From Emiliania huxleyi CCMP1516 (Eukaryota > Haptophyta > Isochrysidales > Noelaerhabdaceae), in the NCBI RefSeq assembly GCF_000372725.1, contig NW_005200233.1, positions 93,709 to 125,265 of the forward strand: DNA of 31,557 nucleotides, given 5' to 3'. Made by a program: the position numbers and the translations under genes. Positions 1-8,891 of the stretch are shown in pieces (position 1 is the stretch's first letter; every line of letters starts with the position of its first letter). The notes below the pieces were generated by a model. It was not told the DNA's origin. It saw nothing but the letters and a program-made list of their open reading frames with translations, and ran no database searches.

Positions 1-183
<183 letters not shown>

Positions 184-187
184 ACAC

Positions 188-1096
188 GTTCATCTGCCGC
201 AACGGAGCGCCGGGCGGGAAGGCGAGCACGTCCGAAAAGAGCTCGTCCCGCGCGAAGGCGCGGCTGCGGCAGCGGCGGGCGAGCGCTGCGGCGGCGGCGC
301 AGCTAGGTCCTCCCGTCAGCGGCTCCGTCTCCTCCCACCCGTCCGCCAGCAGCCTCCGCGCCGCCTCGTCGACGGAGCACCGCAGCGTGTTGACGCGCGC
401 AAACAGCAGGTACTGCCCGCCAACATGCCCGCCCGTAGCGGCCGAGGCGGCGACGGCGGCGCAGAGCTGCCGCCGATGCCGCAGCACGCTGCGCGCCTCG
501 GAGCGCGAGGCGTCGATCCGCCGGCCGTCGATCACGTCGTGAAGCAGCACGCACGCGAGGGACAGCCGCAGCGAGCAGCTCGACGCCAGCTCCTCGCGCC
601 GCGCCTCCGCCGCCGCCACCTCCGCCTCCGCCTCCGCCGCCCCGGACGTGCCTACAGTTGTCGCCGCCTCGCCCACGACTGGGCGGGCAGCTTGTGCGGC
701 AAGCTGGGTGCGGGCAGCAGCTCGCTCACCGCCAGAGCTCGACGATGGCGGCCGACCCAAGTCGGCGACGAGGCTCGGCGCAAGCGGTGACGCCAAAAGC
801 GCATCGACGAGTCCCGCCAGCCGCGCCGCCGTCGCCATCGCCGTCGCGAAGACGGCGCGTCGCCGTGCTGGCGGAGTGCCGTCGAAGTAGCCGGGACCGC
901 GCAGCGCAGCGCTCACTCCGTTGAGCTCTCCGCCCACCGCCTGGGCCGCCCGCTCAAGGGCCGCCGCCGCGAGCAATTGGGTCTGCCAATCGGCGCGGCG
1001 AACCGGCTGGCTGTCGCGCCGCAAACGCTTGGCAGAGGCCTTGGGAGGAGCGTCGGGCCCGAGGAAGAGGGCGCGCAGGTCGGAGTTGGAGAGCAT
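188..1096 (-). CDS. NSUN5: NSUN5/Rcm1-like rRNA cytosine-C5 methyltransferase, 5' exon (partial)
   Basis: The minus strand is open without a stop from ATG at 1096 to the microsatellite, giving 303 codons of a first coding exon. The N-terminal helical region is followed by a segment matching the NSUN5 order: CVLLHDVIDGRR, a basic helix RSVLRHRRQL, the strand YLLFARVNTLRCSVDEAARR and then FARDELFSDVLAFPPGAPL. NSUN5 (yeast Rcm1) makes one m5C in large-subunit rRNA in the nucleolus. The SAM-binding Rossmann core and the catalytic cysteines must lie beyond the left edge. A GT donor (AAC|GTGTAT) fits at 187. The N-terminus is Ala-rich and longer than the animal protein. The open frame never meets a stop inside the window, so ORF finders that require one will miss it. 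Confidence 0.75.
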
Positions 1097-1132
1097 ATAT
1101 GTCAGTGGAGAGACCACTTCACAGCTACTCGC

Positions 1133-2057
1133 TTAGTGTGGGTAAACCATAAAAGTAGGTTTGAATTCGTCCATGTAAGGCTTGGTGAGTGGTTGGGGTG
1201 GCCTCAGGCATCCCCAAGGGAGCCTCTGCGGTGCCACATAAGCAGCTTAGTGATTGTTGAGACTTTAAAGTGTATTCGTTTGAAGAAACGCAAACAGGAC
1301 AGACGCTACTATGGTCACCAGTAAACCATAATTCGACTTTGAGGGATCATATCTCAAAAGGCTGGGTGAGAGCATAGCATTATTGTTGTATATTAGGCCG
1401 CATAAGGTCAAACTCGACCCCACAAGCATCAAGAACCCGATGCTCCCGCTCGACTGTGCCGGCACACTGCCTCCTCGCGCACGCTGCTAGCAGGCCGTTG
1501 CGGCCCGTGGTGCACCAGAGAGAGAGGTCGACACGTTGCCCCCGCCGGCGAGTCCGCGCGGCTCAGGCCGGCCAGAAGGTGTGTGGTGGCGGCACCGTGG
1601 CAGGATTGCGGAGAAGAGCTCGCCGAACGCGAGCAGCAGATGGCCAAAGTGTGCCAGCGCGAGAGCCTCGCGAGCGGGCGCAGAAGGAGCTCGCCGTGAC
1701 ACGATGCCGGGCGGTGGTGGTGCTCTGGCGGCTGTGCACAGTGGGCAAGGTCAGGCTGCAGCAGGGCAGCACGATGGTAGTGCCCTGCTGCAGCCTGGCC
1801 TGACATGCACAGGGCGAACAGAGACACTACTATCGTCCGGCGCTCGTCACCGAATCTGGGCCAACTTCGACCGCCGCCACAGCTCGCCACGAGCACGCAG
1901 CGACAAAATGTTGACTGTACGGAAGTTGAGGCTGGTCGAGAGGAAGAGGCTGCCGTGCGAGCCGGCAGCTGGCTGGCTCGTCGTGGACTGCAGCGGCGAC
2001 TTTTATGGGTTTCTCTGTTCATAGTAGCGTGCACGCTACTATGGTTTACCCACATTA
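1133..2057. mobile_element. Candidate non-autonomous element with terminal inverted repeats
   Basis: The left end TTAGTGTGGGTAAACCATA (1133-1151) is repeated inverted at the right end (2039-2057) with one mismatch, about 925 bp apart. The flanking TTA/TAA resembles the 3-bp target of PIF/Harbinger-type elements, but the register is ambiguous by one base. Inside lie a 17-bp-arm hairpin (1752-1768 with 1781-1797), a perfect 18-bp palindrome (2023-2040) and a third partial end-like sequence near 1310-1330. No transposase is recognisable: the longest open frame (1429-2055, minus) resembles nothing I know. It sits about 40 bp upstream of the NSUN5-like start codon. Confidence 0.5.
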
Positions 2058-2197
2058 AGGGAGTATGGGCCTTGCTCCTTTAGGCGCGCGCACACACACA
2101 AAGACGCTGCCCCCTCACACCCCGCACCGCACATCACACACCCCTCGTGGCCGTTCTTCAGTCTGCGGCCAGGGCGCGCTGCACCGGGCCAACCTGC

Positions 2198-2871
2198 GGC
2201 CGTCGCTACGTGCGGCGGGGCTCACCGCGGGGCAGCGCGCCGACGACGTCGAATGCGCCGCCGTGGCATCGCGGCGCCGACGACCAGGCTCAGAGGATGA
2301 CCCCGGGTAAGCGTTCCCGTGCCTCGACAATTGCCGCTGGTAGGCGCGCCGCGCCGAACCATGGCGGGCGCGCCGCGGCCGCGCGCAACCTTCGAGCTTC
2401 GTCACAATGCCAACCGCGCGCGGCCGTCGACCGGCAAGCACACGCCTCGACTCGGACACACTGTTCCGAGGGCAAGGGAGAGGGGCTGGCCCCTAGCCCT
2501 AGAGGAGAGCTTCCGAGACCCACTCCAAGACCACACGCACGCATCATCCCGCGGCCTCGCGGTCGGCGGGATTGCAACCAGTCTTCGCGTGCCGCCTGTC
2601 GTTCGATTCGGGCGCCTTTGGCGTCGGGGTGGCGAGCAGGGGACGCGGCTCTGAGCGCCCAGCGACGCGTGCCGGATGGAGTCCGGCCGCGGGTGACTAG
2701 GGAAGTTCGCTCAGGATGTGTGGCAGTCAGTTTGGCTGAGTGTCTTGTCTTGTGGTTCTGTGTGTCGCTCCTGTGTGACCGTCATCGCCCGTCTAGCGTC
2801 CACCCATACCGCGTTGGTGTCCCAGTCGTTGGTCGGACTGTGTTTCGCCTTCCCATCAATCAATCAATTTA
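2198..2871 (+). repeat. Dispersed repeat R1, copy 1
   Basis: This block recurs inverted at 23868-24527 with high identity and small indels. It ends in a TCAA-type tetranucleotide tail (CATCAATCAATCAAT), as short or long interspersed retroelements often do. Both copies keep a long open frame from near a GACCCCGGGTAAGCG segment to the tail, but the encoded sequence matches no family I recognise and its frame is broken by indels between copies. I read it as a retroposed non-coding or degenerate element rather than a gene. Confidence 0.75.
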
Positions 2872-2889
2872 GGTGCTCTTAGTATGTTC

Positions 2890-3000
2890 TGACTCATCCC
2901 GTCCCTGACTGCCTGAGTACACTCCCTTCCTATTGTCTTGTACTCGGCGCCCTGTGGGTGTGTTCACAGTCTTGTGTGAATTTCGGCGCCGCCGAAATTC
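2890..3000 (+). repeat. Dispersed repeat R2, copy 1, ending in a palindrome
   Basis: The run from GACTCATCCCGTCCCTGACT to TGTGAATTTCGGCG is repeated on the opposite strand at 16025-16120 with few differences. Its end forms a perfect hairpin (2978-2987 with 2991-3000, loop GCC). It begins about 20 bp after R1 copy 1. Confidence 0.75.
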
Positions 3001-3999
3001 AAGGCTGATAGCGGCCGCCGCCCACGCTGCTTTTCGGCGCCTGGCTCTCAGAGGGCTCCTGCGGCTCTCCCTCGTCGCGTGACCGCCGCCGACATCATGT
3101 GCTCGGTCGTCCCCGCCGGCGCGGAGCTGCGCCACGTCGAATTCTTCGGTGGCTCGACCGCCGGCGCGCCCACTATCGCCTCCTGCGCGCCTCACACCCA
3201 GTATTCACCTCGCGCGCGACCGCCAAAGTGAGCGCACGACCACCTCCCCCTCGCTCCTGTAGGTGGGCCGCCCCGCGCTGGCGGGAAGAGGCGCGCCGAG
3301 CCATCGGTGACGTCCCGGCGAGCTCATGGGCCCCCAAAAGGTCGCACCGACCCGTGGCTCCGCCGTCGGCTCCGCCGCGAGCGGCGACGGTGAGGCCGCC
3401 GGGGCTCGCCTATACCGGCTAGTGTGGAGCTCTCAGTGTGGTTGCGTGTTGTACTAGTGATGCTGCACTAGGCGGCCCGTTTTTAGCAAAAACCAGATAC
3501 CACATCGCGTGTGGTCGTCGAAAAACCGCATGTTCGCCCGTCTGGGACCTCTTCGTACGGCTCCAAAAACCGCTCCTTAACGACGACTACGCGGCCCGGC
3601 GGTCGATCTGCGCCTTCTCAGCGGTGGAGGGGATGTGGGAGGTACGTGCGGACCGCGTGGTGTTGCGACGGTTTGACGAGTGCGACTCCCAGCGTCGACT
3701 TTTCGACCCCACGGGGCCTCTGCTGCTCCGGGGGGGGGGGTCTGCAGACCACCCGGCCGAACTTCAGAGTCGCGGTGCTCCTCAAATACCGCTCAAACGC
3801 CCACGATGTTGTGCAGGGGACATATGCTGATGATCCTGGCCCGATTGGTTCGCTCAGAAAGCTTCTGCGCGGTCGTTAAGGTTCGCTCCCCGCACACCGG
3901 CCCGGAAGTATGTTACATCATAGCGGTAACTCCCCTCCCCCCTCTCCTCCTCCCGGGTACACCAACCTCCGGCGGGGCGGTCCCGGGTCCCCCAGGTTA
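3001..3999. other. Stretch with no supportable gene
   Basis: Several overlapping open frames exist on both strands, which is expected at this GC content, but none shows a recognisable domain or consistent codon bias. A run of ten G occurs near 3731. Confidence 0.5.
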
Positions 4000-4380
4000 T
4001 TCCGAACGGGTCCATACGGTGGCGGCCCCGTCGGCGGCGGGGGTGGAGGCGGTGGCAGGGGCGGCGGGTACGGTGGCGGCCCTCGCGGCCCAACCGCCTG
4101 GTGCGGAGCCGCTGGGGCGGCCCCACGACCCTGCAGCCGTTCCAGTGGCGGGGGTGGAAATGGCAGTGTGGGTGGCGGAAACGATGGCGGTACTGGCGGC
4201 CGCACCGCCTGGTGCGGAACCTCAGGGGCGGCTCCTCGACCCAGCGGTCGCTCCAGCGGCGGGGGCGGAGGTGGTGGTGGCGGGGGCGGGCCCGGTGGCG
4301 GCGCCGGCCGCCGCACCTCCTGGGGCGGGGCCTCGGGGGATGCCCCCTGCCTCTGCGGCCATTCCAGCCGTGGCTCCACG
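4000..4380. repeat. 111-bp tandem repeat, about three units, glycine-rich if translated
   Basis: The markers ACCGCCTGGTGCGG (4093), ACCGCCTGGTGCGG (4204) and ACCTCCTGGGGCGG (4315) are spaced exactly 111 bp, a multiple of three. One plus frame gives Gly-rich units with a T-A-W-C-G motif, another gives Ala/Pro-rich units, and the minus strand gives Pro-rich ones, so the coding strand is not decided. It may be a repeat domain of an unseen gene or a minisatellite. Confidence 0.7.
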
Positions 4381-4580
4381 CGTCGGCCGTCCACCCCGCT
4401 CGTGAGGGGGGGCCTAGCTGTACGTACATTGAAAAAGGGTGTGTGTGTGCTGGGCCCGCGAGAAAAAGGGTGCGCTGCTGCGAGAGATCGATCGGCACCG
4501 GCGTCTCTGGCAGCCTCGCGGCGCTGGTGCTGCGGAGCCGTCACCCGACCGCGTCCGCTCCAGCGCTCAACGGCACACAC

Positions 4581-5243
4581 ATGGCCGACCCCGACCTCGA
4601 CCCGCTCATCGCGGACATGCTTCCCGACGCCGAGGCCATCCTGGTTGACGGTGCCGGCGAGTTTGGCGCCAACGGCATCTACATGCGCTCCGCCGAGCCG
4701 CACCACGGCTGCCCGCAGTGGGAGCTTCCCGGCACGCGCTGGCGGATCTACTGGCCGTGCGCGGGCGGCGCGTGCGGATGGGTGATTGGCGAGGCCACCG
4801 AGCCTGTGAGGACGCCGCACTACGTCTGCGAGGTCTCCGAGGCGCTCGGCCGGCGGCGCGGGCTGTGGCGCTCGCGCGGCGAGATGGAGGCGTGGTGCCT
4901 TCGCGAGGGGAACTCGACGGAGCTGTTTGCGACGCGGTGGCACTGCTACCGCACCGGCCTGCTGCCGCCCATGTTCGAGGGCGGCCTCGACCCGCCGCCC
5001 GACCTTGCCGCCCTCGCGCCGCGCAAACCGCCGGCCCGCCGCGACCCGGCACTTGAGCAGGCCGAGGCGATGGCGTCGGCGGAGCTGCGGCAGGAGGCGC
5101 TCCTCTCCAACGGGCCGCCGTGGGACGTGCTCCTCCCCGCGGTCGCGGTGCTCGCTTTCTGCGCGCTCGCGACCGCCGCCCATTTTGCGTCGATCGCGTG
5201 GGAGGCGATGGGCCTGACTGGCAACGCGCGCATCGAGCTGTAG
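4581..5243 (+). CDS. Hypothetical protein with C-terminal membrane anchor, 220 aa
   Basis: The start ATG at 4581 opens a 220-residue frame ending in TAG. It has a Met-Ala-Asp-Pro acidic N-terminus and a central Trp/Cys-rich part with RIYWPCAGGACGWVIGEA, HYVCEV and a second WHCYRTG motif. A Pro-rich linker follows, then one hydrophobic segment of about 22 residues (near residues 185-206), with a short tail after it. This suggests a tail-anchored protein with its main domain in the cytosol. I cannot name the Cys/Trp domain. The frame is open further upstream through the 111-bp repeats, but composition changes sharply at 4581. An AT-rich segment (5308-5335) after the stop may hold the 3' end signal. 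Confidence 0.6.
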   Translation: MADPDLDPLIADMLPDAEAILVDGAGEFGANGIYMRSAEPHHGCPQWELPGTRWRIYWPCAGGACGWVIGEATEPVRTPHYVCEVSEALGRRRGLWRSRGEMEAWCLREGNSTELFATRWHCYRTGLLPPMFEGGLDPPPDLAALAPRKPPARRDPALEQAEAMASAELRQEALLSNGPPWDVLLPAVAVLAFCALATAAHFASIAWEAMGLTGNARIEL

Positions 5244-5554
5244 AGTAAGACTTGGTGCTGCGTGCACAGTGTGGTGTCGCGCGTATACTCCGACTCTTCG
5301 CGCACGGCTTTTAAACTACTTTATAAACAAACTGGTTCAGTGGCAGACAACGGCAGCAGGGGAGCGCGCCCTAGACGCTAGAGCAGGCCGTCCCGAACTA
5401 ATTAATTGGTAGTGCGGGCTAGGCGCTGGGGGCCTGGGCGGGGCTGGGGTCGAGAGCGGAGACACGACAGTCGAGACACGAGACCGGCGCGCCCCACGAC
5501 GTCTCTCGAGCGAGCCATACCTCTCGACCGCAAGCCTCATAGTCGACCTCGAGG

Positions 5555-6547
5555 CTATCCCTCGGCCCCGTCCGAGGCAGACTCGGTTCGAAACGCGTAG
5601 TCGTCCGAATCCCCCGAGTCGTCGTCCTCCCCGCCGAGTCCCACCGGGGCGCCCATCTCCCGCAGGCCCTCCTCGCTGTAGTCCGCGCGCTGGTCGGTGA
5701 CGCGGCGCTCCAGGCTCGCAAAGTAGAGCTCGTGCAGCTCCGCTGGCGGCAGCTCCATGTTCATGTACTCGCGACTCCGCGGCTCGACGGCCCAGGCCAT
5801 GACGCGCGGGATGTGAAGGTCGTCGCGGCCTGCATCGTAGATGTCGTCGAAGCAGTCGCCCGAGACCATCTTGAGCGCGATGTCGTCCCCCCGCGGCCGG
5901 CCCCATCGGCTTGCCGGAGGCCCCTCGTTGCCGAGGTAGGCGTTGATCCAGCCATACGGGTCCTCGATCAGGTGGCGCGTCCGGTTCGACCGGCAGCGTC
6001 GTCTGCGGGATCCCGTCCACGCTGACGGTGTGGAAGCCAAACGTGCGCCGCAGCGCCGCCTCCCAGTCGTGCGGCCTTGTGCCCCCGCGATAGCCAGCCG
6101 GCGGCCCACCGCCCGCGCCATGGTACCACGGATTGTTCTCTGGCAGCGCGAGGGCGAGGTGGATGTGCAGTATGCGCGCCACGCCTCTCAGCGTGAGCCT
6201 CCCGCTCACGATGCGGTTTAGGCCCTGCAGTCCGATCCGCTTGATCTTCAGGCCGGGGACGGCGACCGCCCAGCCGCGAGCCGCGTACTTGGCGAGCCGG
6301 AGCTCGTACGACGGCTGCCGGGGCCACGCGTGGAGAGGGTTGACCACGGTGTGCCCGAACCGGAGGGCATCGAGCGCGCGCGGCAACGCCCAGACGCGCG
6401 TGCCGTCATAGCCGATGCAGCAGCAATCCACGTCAAAGCCGAGGAGGACCTCGGCTGGCGAGTGGTACCCCCCCCGGGACAGCGCATCGCGAGTGAGGCC
6501 CCGGGGTGGGGCAGGTGAGGGAGGGGGCGGGGACGGCCGGGACCCGG
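5555..6547 (-). CDS. Conserved uncharacterised protist protein, frameshifted in this assembly
   Basis: From about 6547 down to 5980 one minus frame encodes a region I recognise from uncharacterised protist proteins but cannot name: VLLGFDVDCCCIGYDG, VWALPRALDALRFG, VVNPLHAWPRQPSYELRLAK and RGWAVAVPGLKIKRIGL. At 5972-5982 sense continues only in another frame: HLIEDPYGWINAYLGNEG, then an acidic tail ending at 5555. One extra base, or two missing, in a GACGCGCCAC context would join them. This may be an assembly error, a real mutation or a programmed shift. The N-terminus is not at 6638, because that ATG lies inside the adjacent foldback element. The likely upstream coding part is at 7350-7468, on the other side of the element. 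Confidence 0.6.
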
Positions 6548-6561
6548 TGAGCCCCCGGTGA

Positions 6562-7349
6562 GGGCTAACCTCGAAATCTGCACCTTGGATGGCTGCGCTC
6601 CCTGTTTCGCAGCCATCCGTGCTAAGGATGGCTGGCACGCCTAGATCTCAGCCATGCACTCCTACCGGATGGCTGAGCTCGAGAACCTCGAGAACTAGGC
6701 ATGCCAGCCATCCTTAATTCACATGGTTGCAATTAAAGCATCCTGGCCACTCCGCCCTCCCAGCACGCGCCATTTTGGCTGCCTTCCAGCCAAGTGCAGC
6801 CATCCTCCGGCCGATGGCTGCGATGGCTGTGTCCCAGCCATCCGCCCGGCCGCATGATGGCTGTCATACAGCCGTCGCAGCCATCGGCCGGACGATGGCT
6901 GAGCTTACTAGATCCTGACCAAGCGACTCAGAGGCTGGCTGAGAGATAACGACGCCAGCCATCCGGAACAAGGGTGTGGTGGCTCGCGCAGCGTGAGTGG
7001 AGCCAGCTGCGCTCGTGTCGGGGGCGGCGAGAAGGCTGGGTCGAATTCGCGACAGCCATCCTCCGGCGGGGCGGATGGCTGGGACACAGCCATCGCAGCC
7101 ATCGGCCGGAGGATGGCTGCGCTGACGGGAACGCAGCCAGAATGTCGCGTGCTGGGAGGCGGAGTGGCCAGGATGCTTTAATTGCAACCATGTGAATTAA
7201 GGAAGGATGGCTGGCAACCTGGCATGCCTCTAGTTCTCAGCCATCCGGTAGGAGTGCATGGCTGAGATCTAGGCGTGCCAGCCATCCTTAGCACGGATGG
7301 CTGCGAAACAGGGAGCGCAGCCATCCAAGGTGCAGATCGAGGTTAGCCC
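6562..7349. mobile_element. Foldback (MITE-like) element, 788 bp
   Basis: The left arm, starting GGGCTAACCTCGAAATCTGC, and the right arm, ending GCAGATCGAGGTTAGCCC, are inverted copies of about 300 bp each. Both are built from many copies of GGATGGCTG and its complement and flank a central part of about 130 bp (roughly 6905-7040) without symmetry. Flanks CCGGTGAGG and CGGGTGAGG look like an imperfect 8-9-bp target duplication. No open frame resembles a transposase. The ends read GGCTAAC...GTTAGCC, so they carry GC...AG on either strand. The coding sense of the flanking minus gene resumes on both sides. Confidence 0.8.
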
Positions 7350-7468
7350 CGGGTGAGGCCCGCCCCCTCGCTTCTTCGGGCTACCGGTACGGTGATCCAC
7401 CGGCCCGGTGCCTCGCCGTCCTCGCGGAGTCGCTTAGGCAGCTCGCGCCAGTCCCGATTTATGTGCAT
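7350..7468 (-). CDS. Candidate 5' coding part of the split conserved gene
   Basis: ATG at 7468 opens a short frame with RDWRELPKRLREDGEAPGRW and ITVPVARRSEGAGLT that runs into the foldback element. On the far side the frame resumes with GLTGSRPS before the conserved domain, so the reading is continuous if the element is removed. The ATG lies only 10 bp from the divergent ATG at 7479 of the plus-strand gene. Confidence 0.4.
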
Positions 7469-7478
7469 ATACACACAT

Positions 7479-7931
7479 ATGTCCTCGGCCGACGCTGACC
7501 AAGAGCTCGCCGATCTGCCCGAGGACTTGCTCAGCGGCAGCATCTACCCTCTTCTGCCGGCGTACTCGCTACGAGCGGCCGCAGCAACGAGCAATAGTTG
7601 GCGCCGCGCGCTCATTCAGGCACCGGCCGCAGTGCGCCGCCGAGCCTCGTGGCGGCATGGGTGGACTGAGACCGGCGCCGGCGCCTCGCGCCATCCTGTC
7701 GATTTTGCGGTGTGCGCCGCCGACGGCTCTTGGCACCCGGGCGGCGCCGCTCTCGCATCCTCGCTCCACTTCTCGGTCGGAGAGGACGTCGGCTTCCGGC
7801 TGATCATCGAGGAGGTCGCGCTCTGCGGCTCGCGCGCGAAGCATTCCCGCCCACGCACCATGTCCCGAGGCAGGCTCTGGCCGCGAACTAGGCTGCGCCA
7901 GGGGATCTTCTCATGGGCATCTCTCTGCTGA
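7479..7931 (+). CDS. F-box-like protein, 5' exon
   Basis: ATG at 7479 opens a frame starting with Met-Ser-Ser-Ala-Asp-Ala-Asp, then ELADLPEDLLSGSIYPLLPA and YSLRAAAATSNSWRRAL. This has the shape of an F-box: a leucine-proline start, a first helix and a Trp near position 45. F-box proteins bring substrates to SCF ubiquitin ligases. The next part includes LHFSVGEDVGFRLIIEEV. Coding sense probably leaves this frame after about 7820, through an intron or frame change, because the tail to 7931 is basic and featureless while the +1 frame becomes strongly biased from 7913. The end given is only the stop codon of this frame. Confidence 0.5.
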   Translation: MSSADADQELADLPEDLLSGSIYPLLPAYSLRAAAATSNSWRRALIQAPAAVRRRASWRHGWTETGAGASRHPVDFAVCAADGSWHPGGAALASSLHFSVGEDVGFRLIIEEVALCGSRAKHSRPRTMSRGRLWPRTRLRQGIFSWASLC

Positions 7932-8380
7932 CTGGCGGAGACGCTTCTGCCGTCGCCGCCGCTGCAGTTGAGGTGGGCGGTGACGCTGCCGCTGCCGCTG
8001 CTGCCGGCGCCGCCGGCGCTGCCGCCGTGCCCGCTGCTACCGCCGCTGCTGCCGGCGCTGCCGCCGCCGCCGCCGCCGGCGCTGCTGCTCTGTGGGAGGC
8101 GGGCGCTTCTGCGGTGGCGGGTGCAGTCGGGGACGCGAATGCTGCGCCGCTTGCGGCGGCGGAGGAGGAGGCGGCGGCGGAGGGGGAGGCGGCGGTTGCT
8201 GCCCTCGCGGCCGCCAGGGCAAACGCCGCCGCCAAGGCAAGGCTGGTAGCTGCAGCGGCTGCAAACGTCAAGGCGCAAGGACTGCTCGAGATGGGGCGCC
8301 GCCTCGTCACGCGCCGCCGCCGCGACGCCGGCGTCACACGTCCGGGACATGTCCGGGACATGTCCGCAGGTACCACTTCA
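7913..8380 (+). CDS. Alanine-rich coding stretch, probable continuation of the F-box-like gene
   Basis: This frame is very rich in Ala and Gly, then becomes a charged helix (EEEAAAEGEAAVAALAAARA) and a basic end, GRRLVTRRRRDAG. Its third-position GC and alternating Ala codons look like a real low-complexity linker plus helix. It then runs into ACGTCCGGGACATGTCCGGG direct repeats and the GT microsatellite, where an intron probably starts. Splicing to 7479-7820 is not resolved. Confidence 0.35.
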
Positions 8381-8463
8381 TCATGGGCCGGCGGCGCGAC
8401 GCCGACGGGTCGGTGCAGACCTGGCCAGGCGCTGGAGGGGGAGGCACCGGTATGTAGATGTGG

Positions 8464-8466
8464 ATG

Positions 8467-8503
<37 letters not shown>

Positions 8504-8541
8504 TGTGCGTGTGTGTGTGTGTGTGTGCGTGTGTGTGTGTG

Positions 8542-8637
<96 letters not shown>

Positions 8638-8639
8638 GT
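8464..8639. repeat. GT microsatellite
   Basis: About 175 bases of GT repeat with occasional GC interruptions, followed by a GA-rich stretch to about 8695. It lies in a probable intron of the plus-strand gene. Confidence 0.95.
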
Positions 8640-8891
8640 GTGTGGGTTAGTGTTAGTGGAGAGAGGGGAGGGAGGAGAGGGAGAGGGAGAGAGAGGCGAC
8701 AAACAGTCTCGCCACGACATGGCACCAAACTCTCCAGAGGCCTTTCAGACCCTTGAGCTAGACCTTTCCTAGACCTTTCCTAGACCTTTCCTAGACGGGA
8801 CACCGGGCTAAAGAGGGCGCTAGCGACACCCTCTCCTTCTCATCTTCTCAACCCCCCCACCCCCCCCACCGCCTCTGATTCTGACGCTTCT

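Noticed and set aside
3918..5267. 449-residue minus-strand frame
   Set aside because: It is the reverse of the Gly-rich repeats and the 4581-5243 gene. Its Arg/Pro-rich composition is typical of a shadow frame at high GC.
7463..7481. Divergent start codons 10 bp apart read as a bidirectional overlapping promoter
   Set aside because: Both starts are only inferred from frames, and upstream exons could exist on either side.
8037..8728. Minus-strand frames rich in Pro, Arg and His-Thr repeats
   Set aside because: They are the complement of the Ala-rich coding stretch and of the GT microsatellite.
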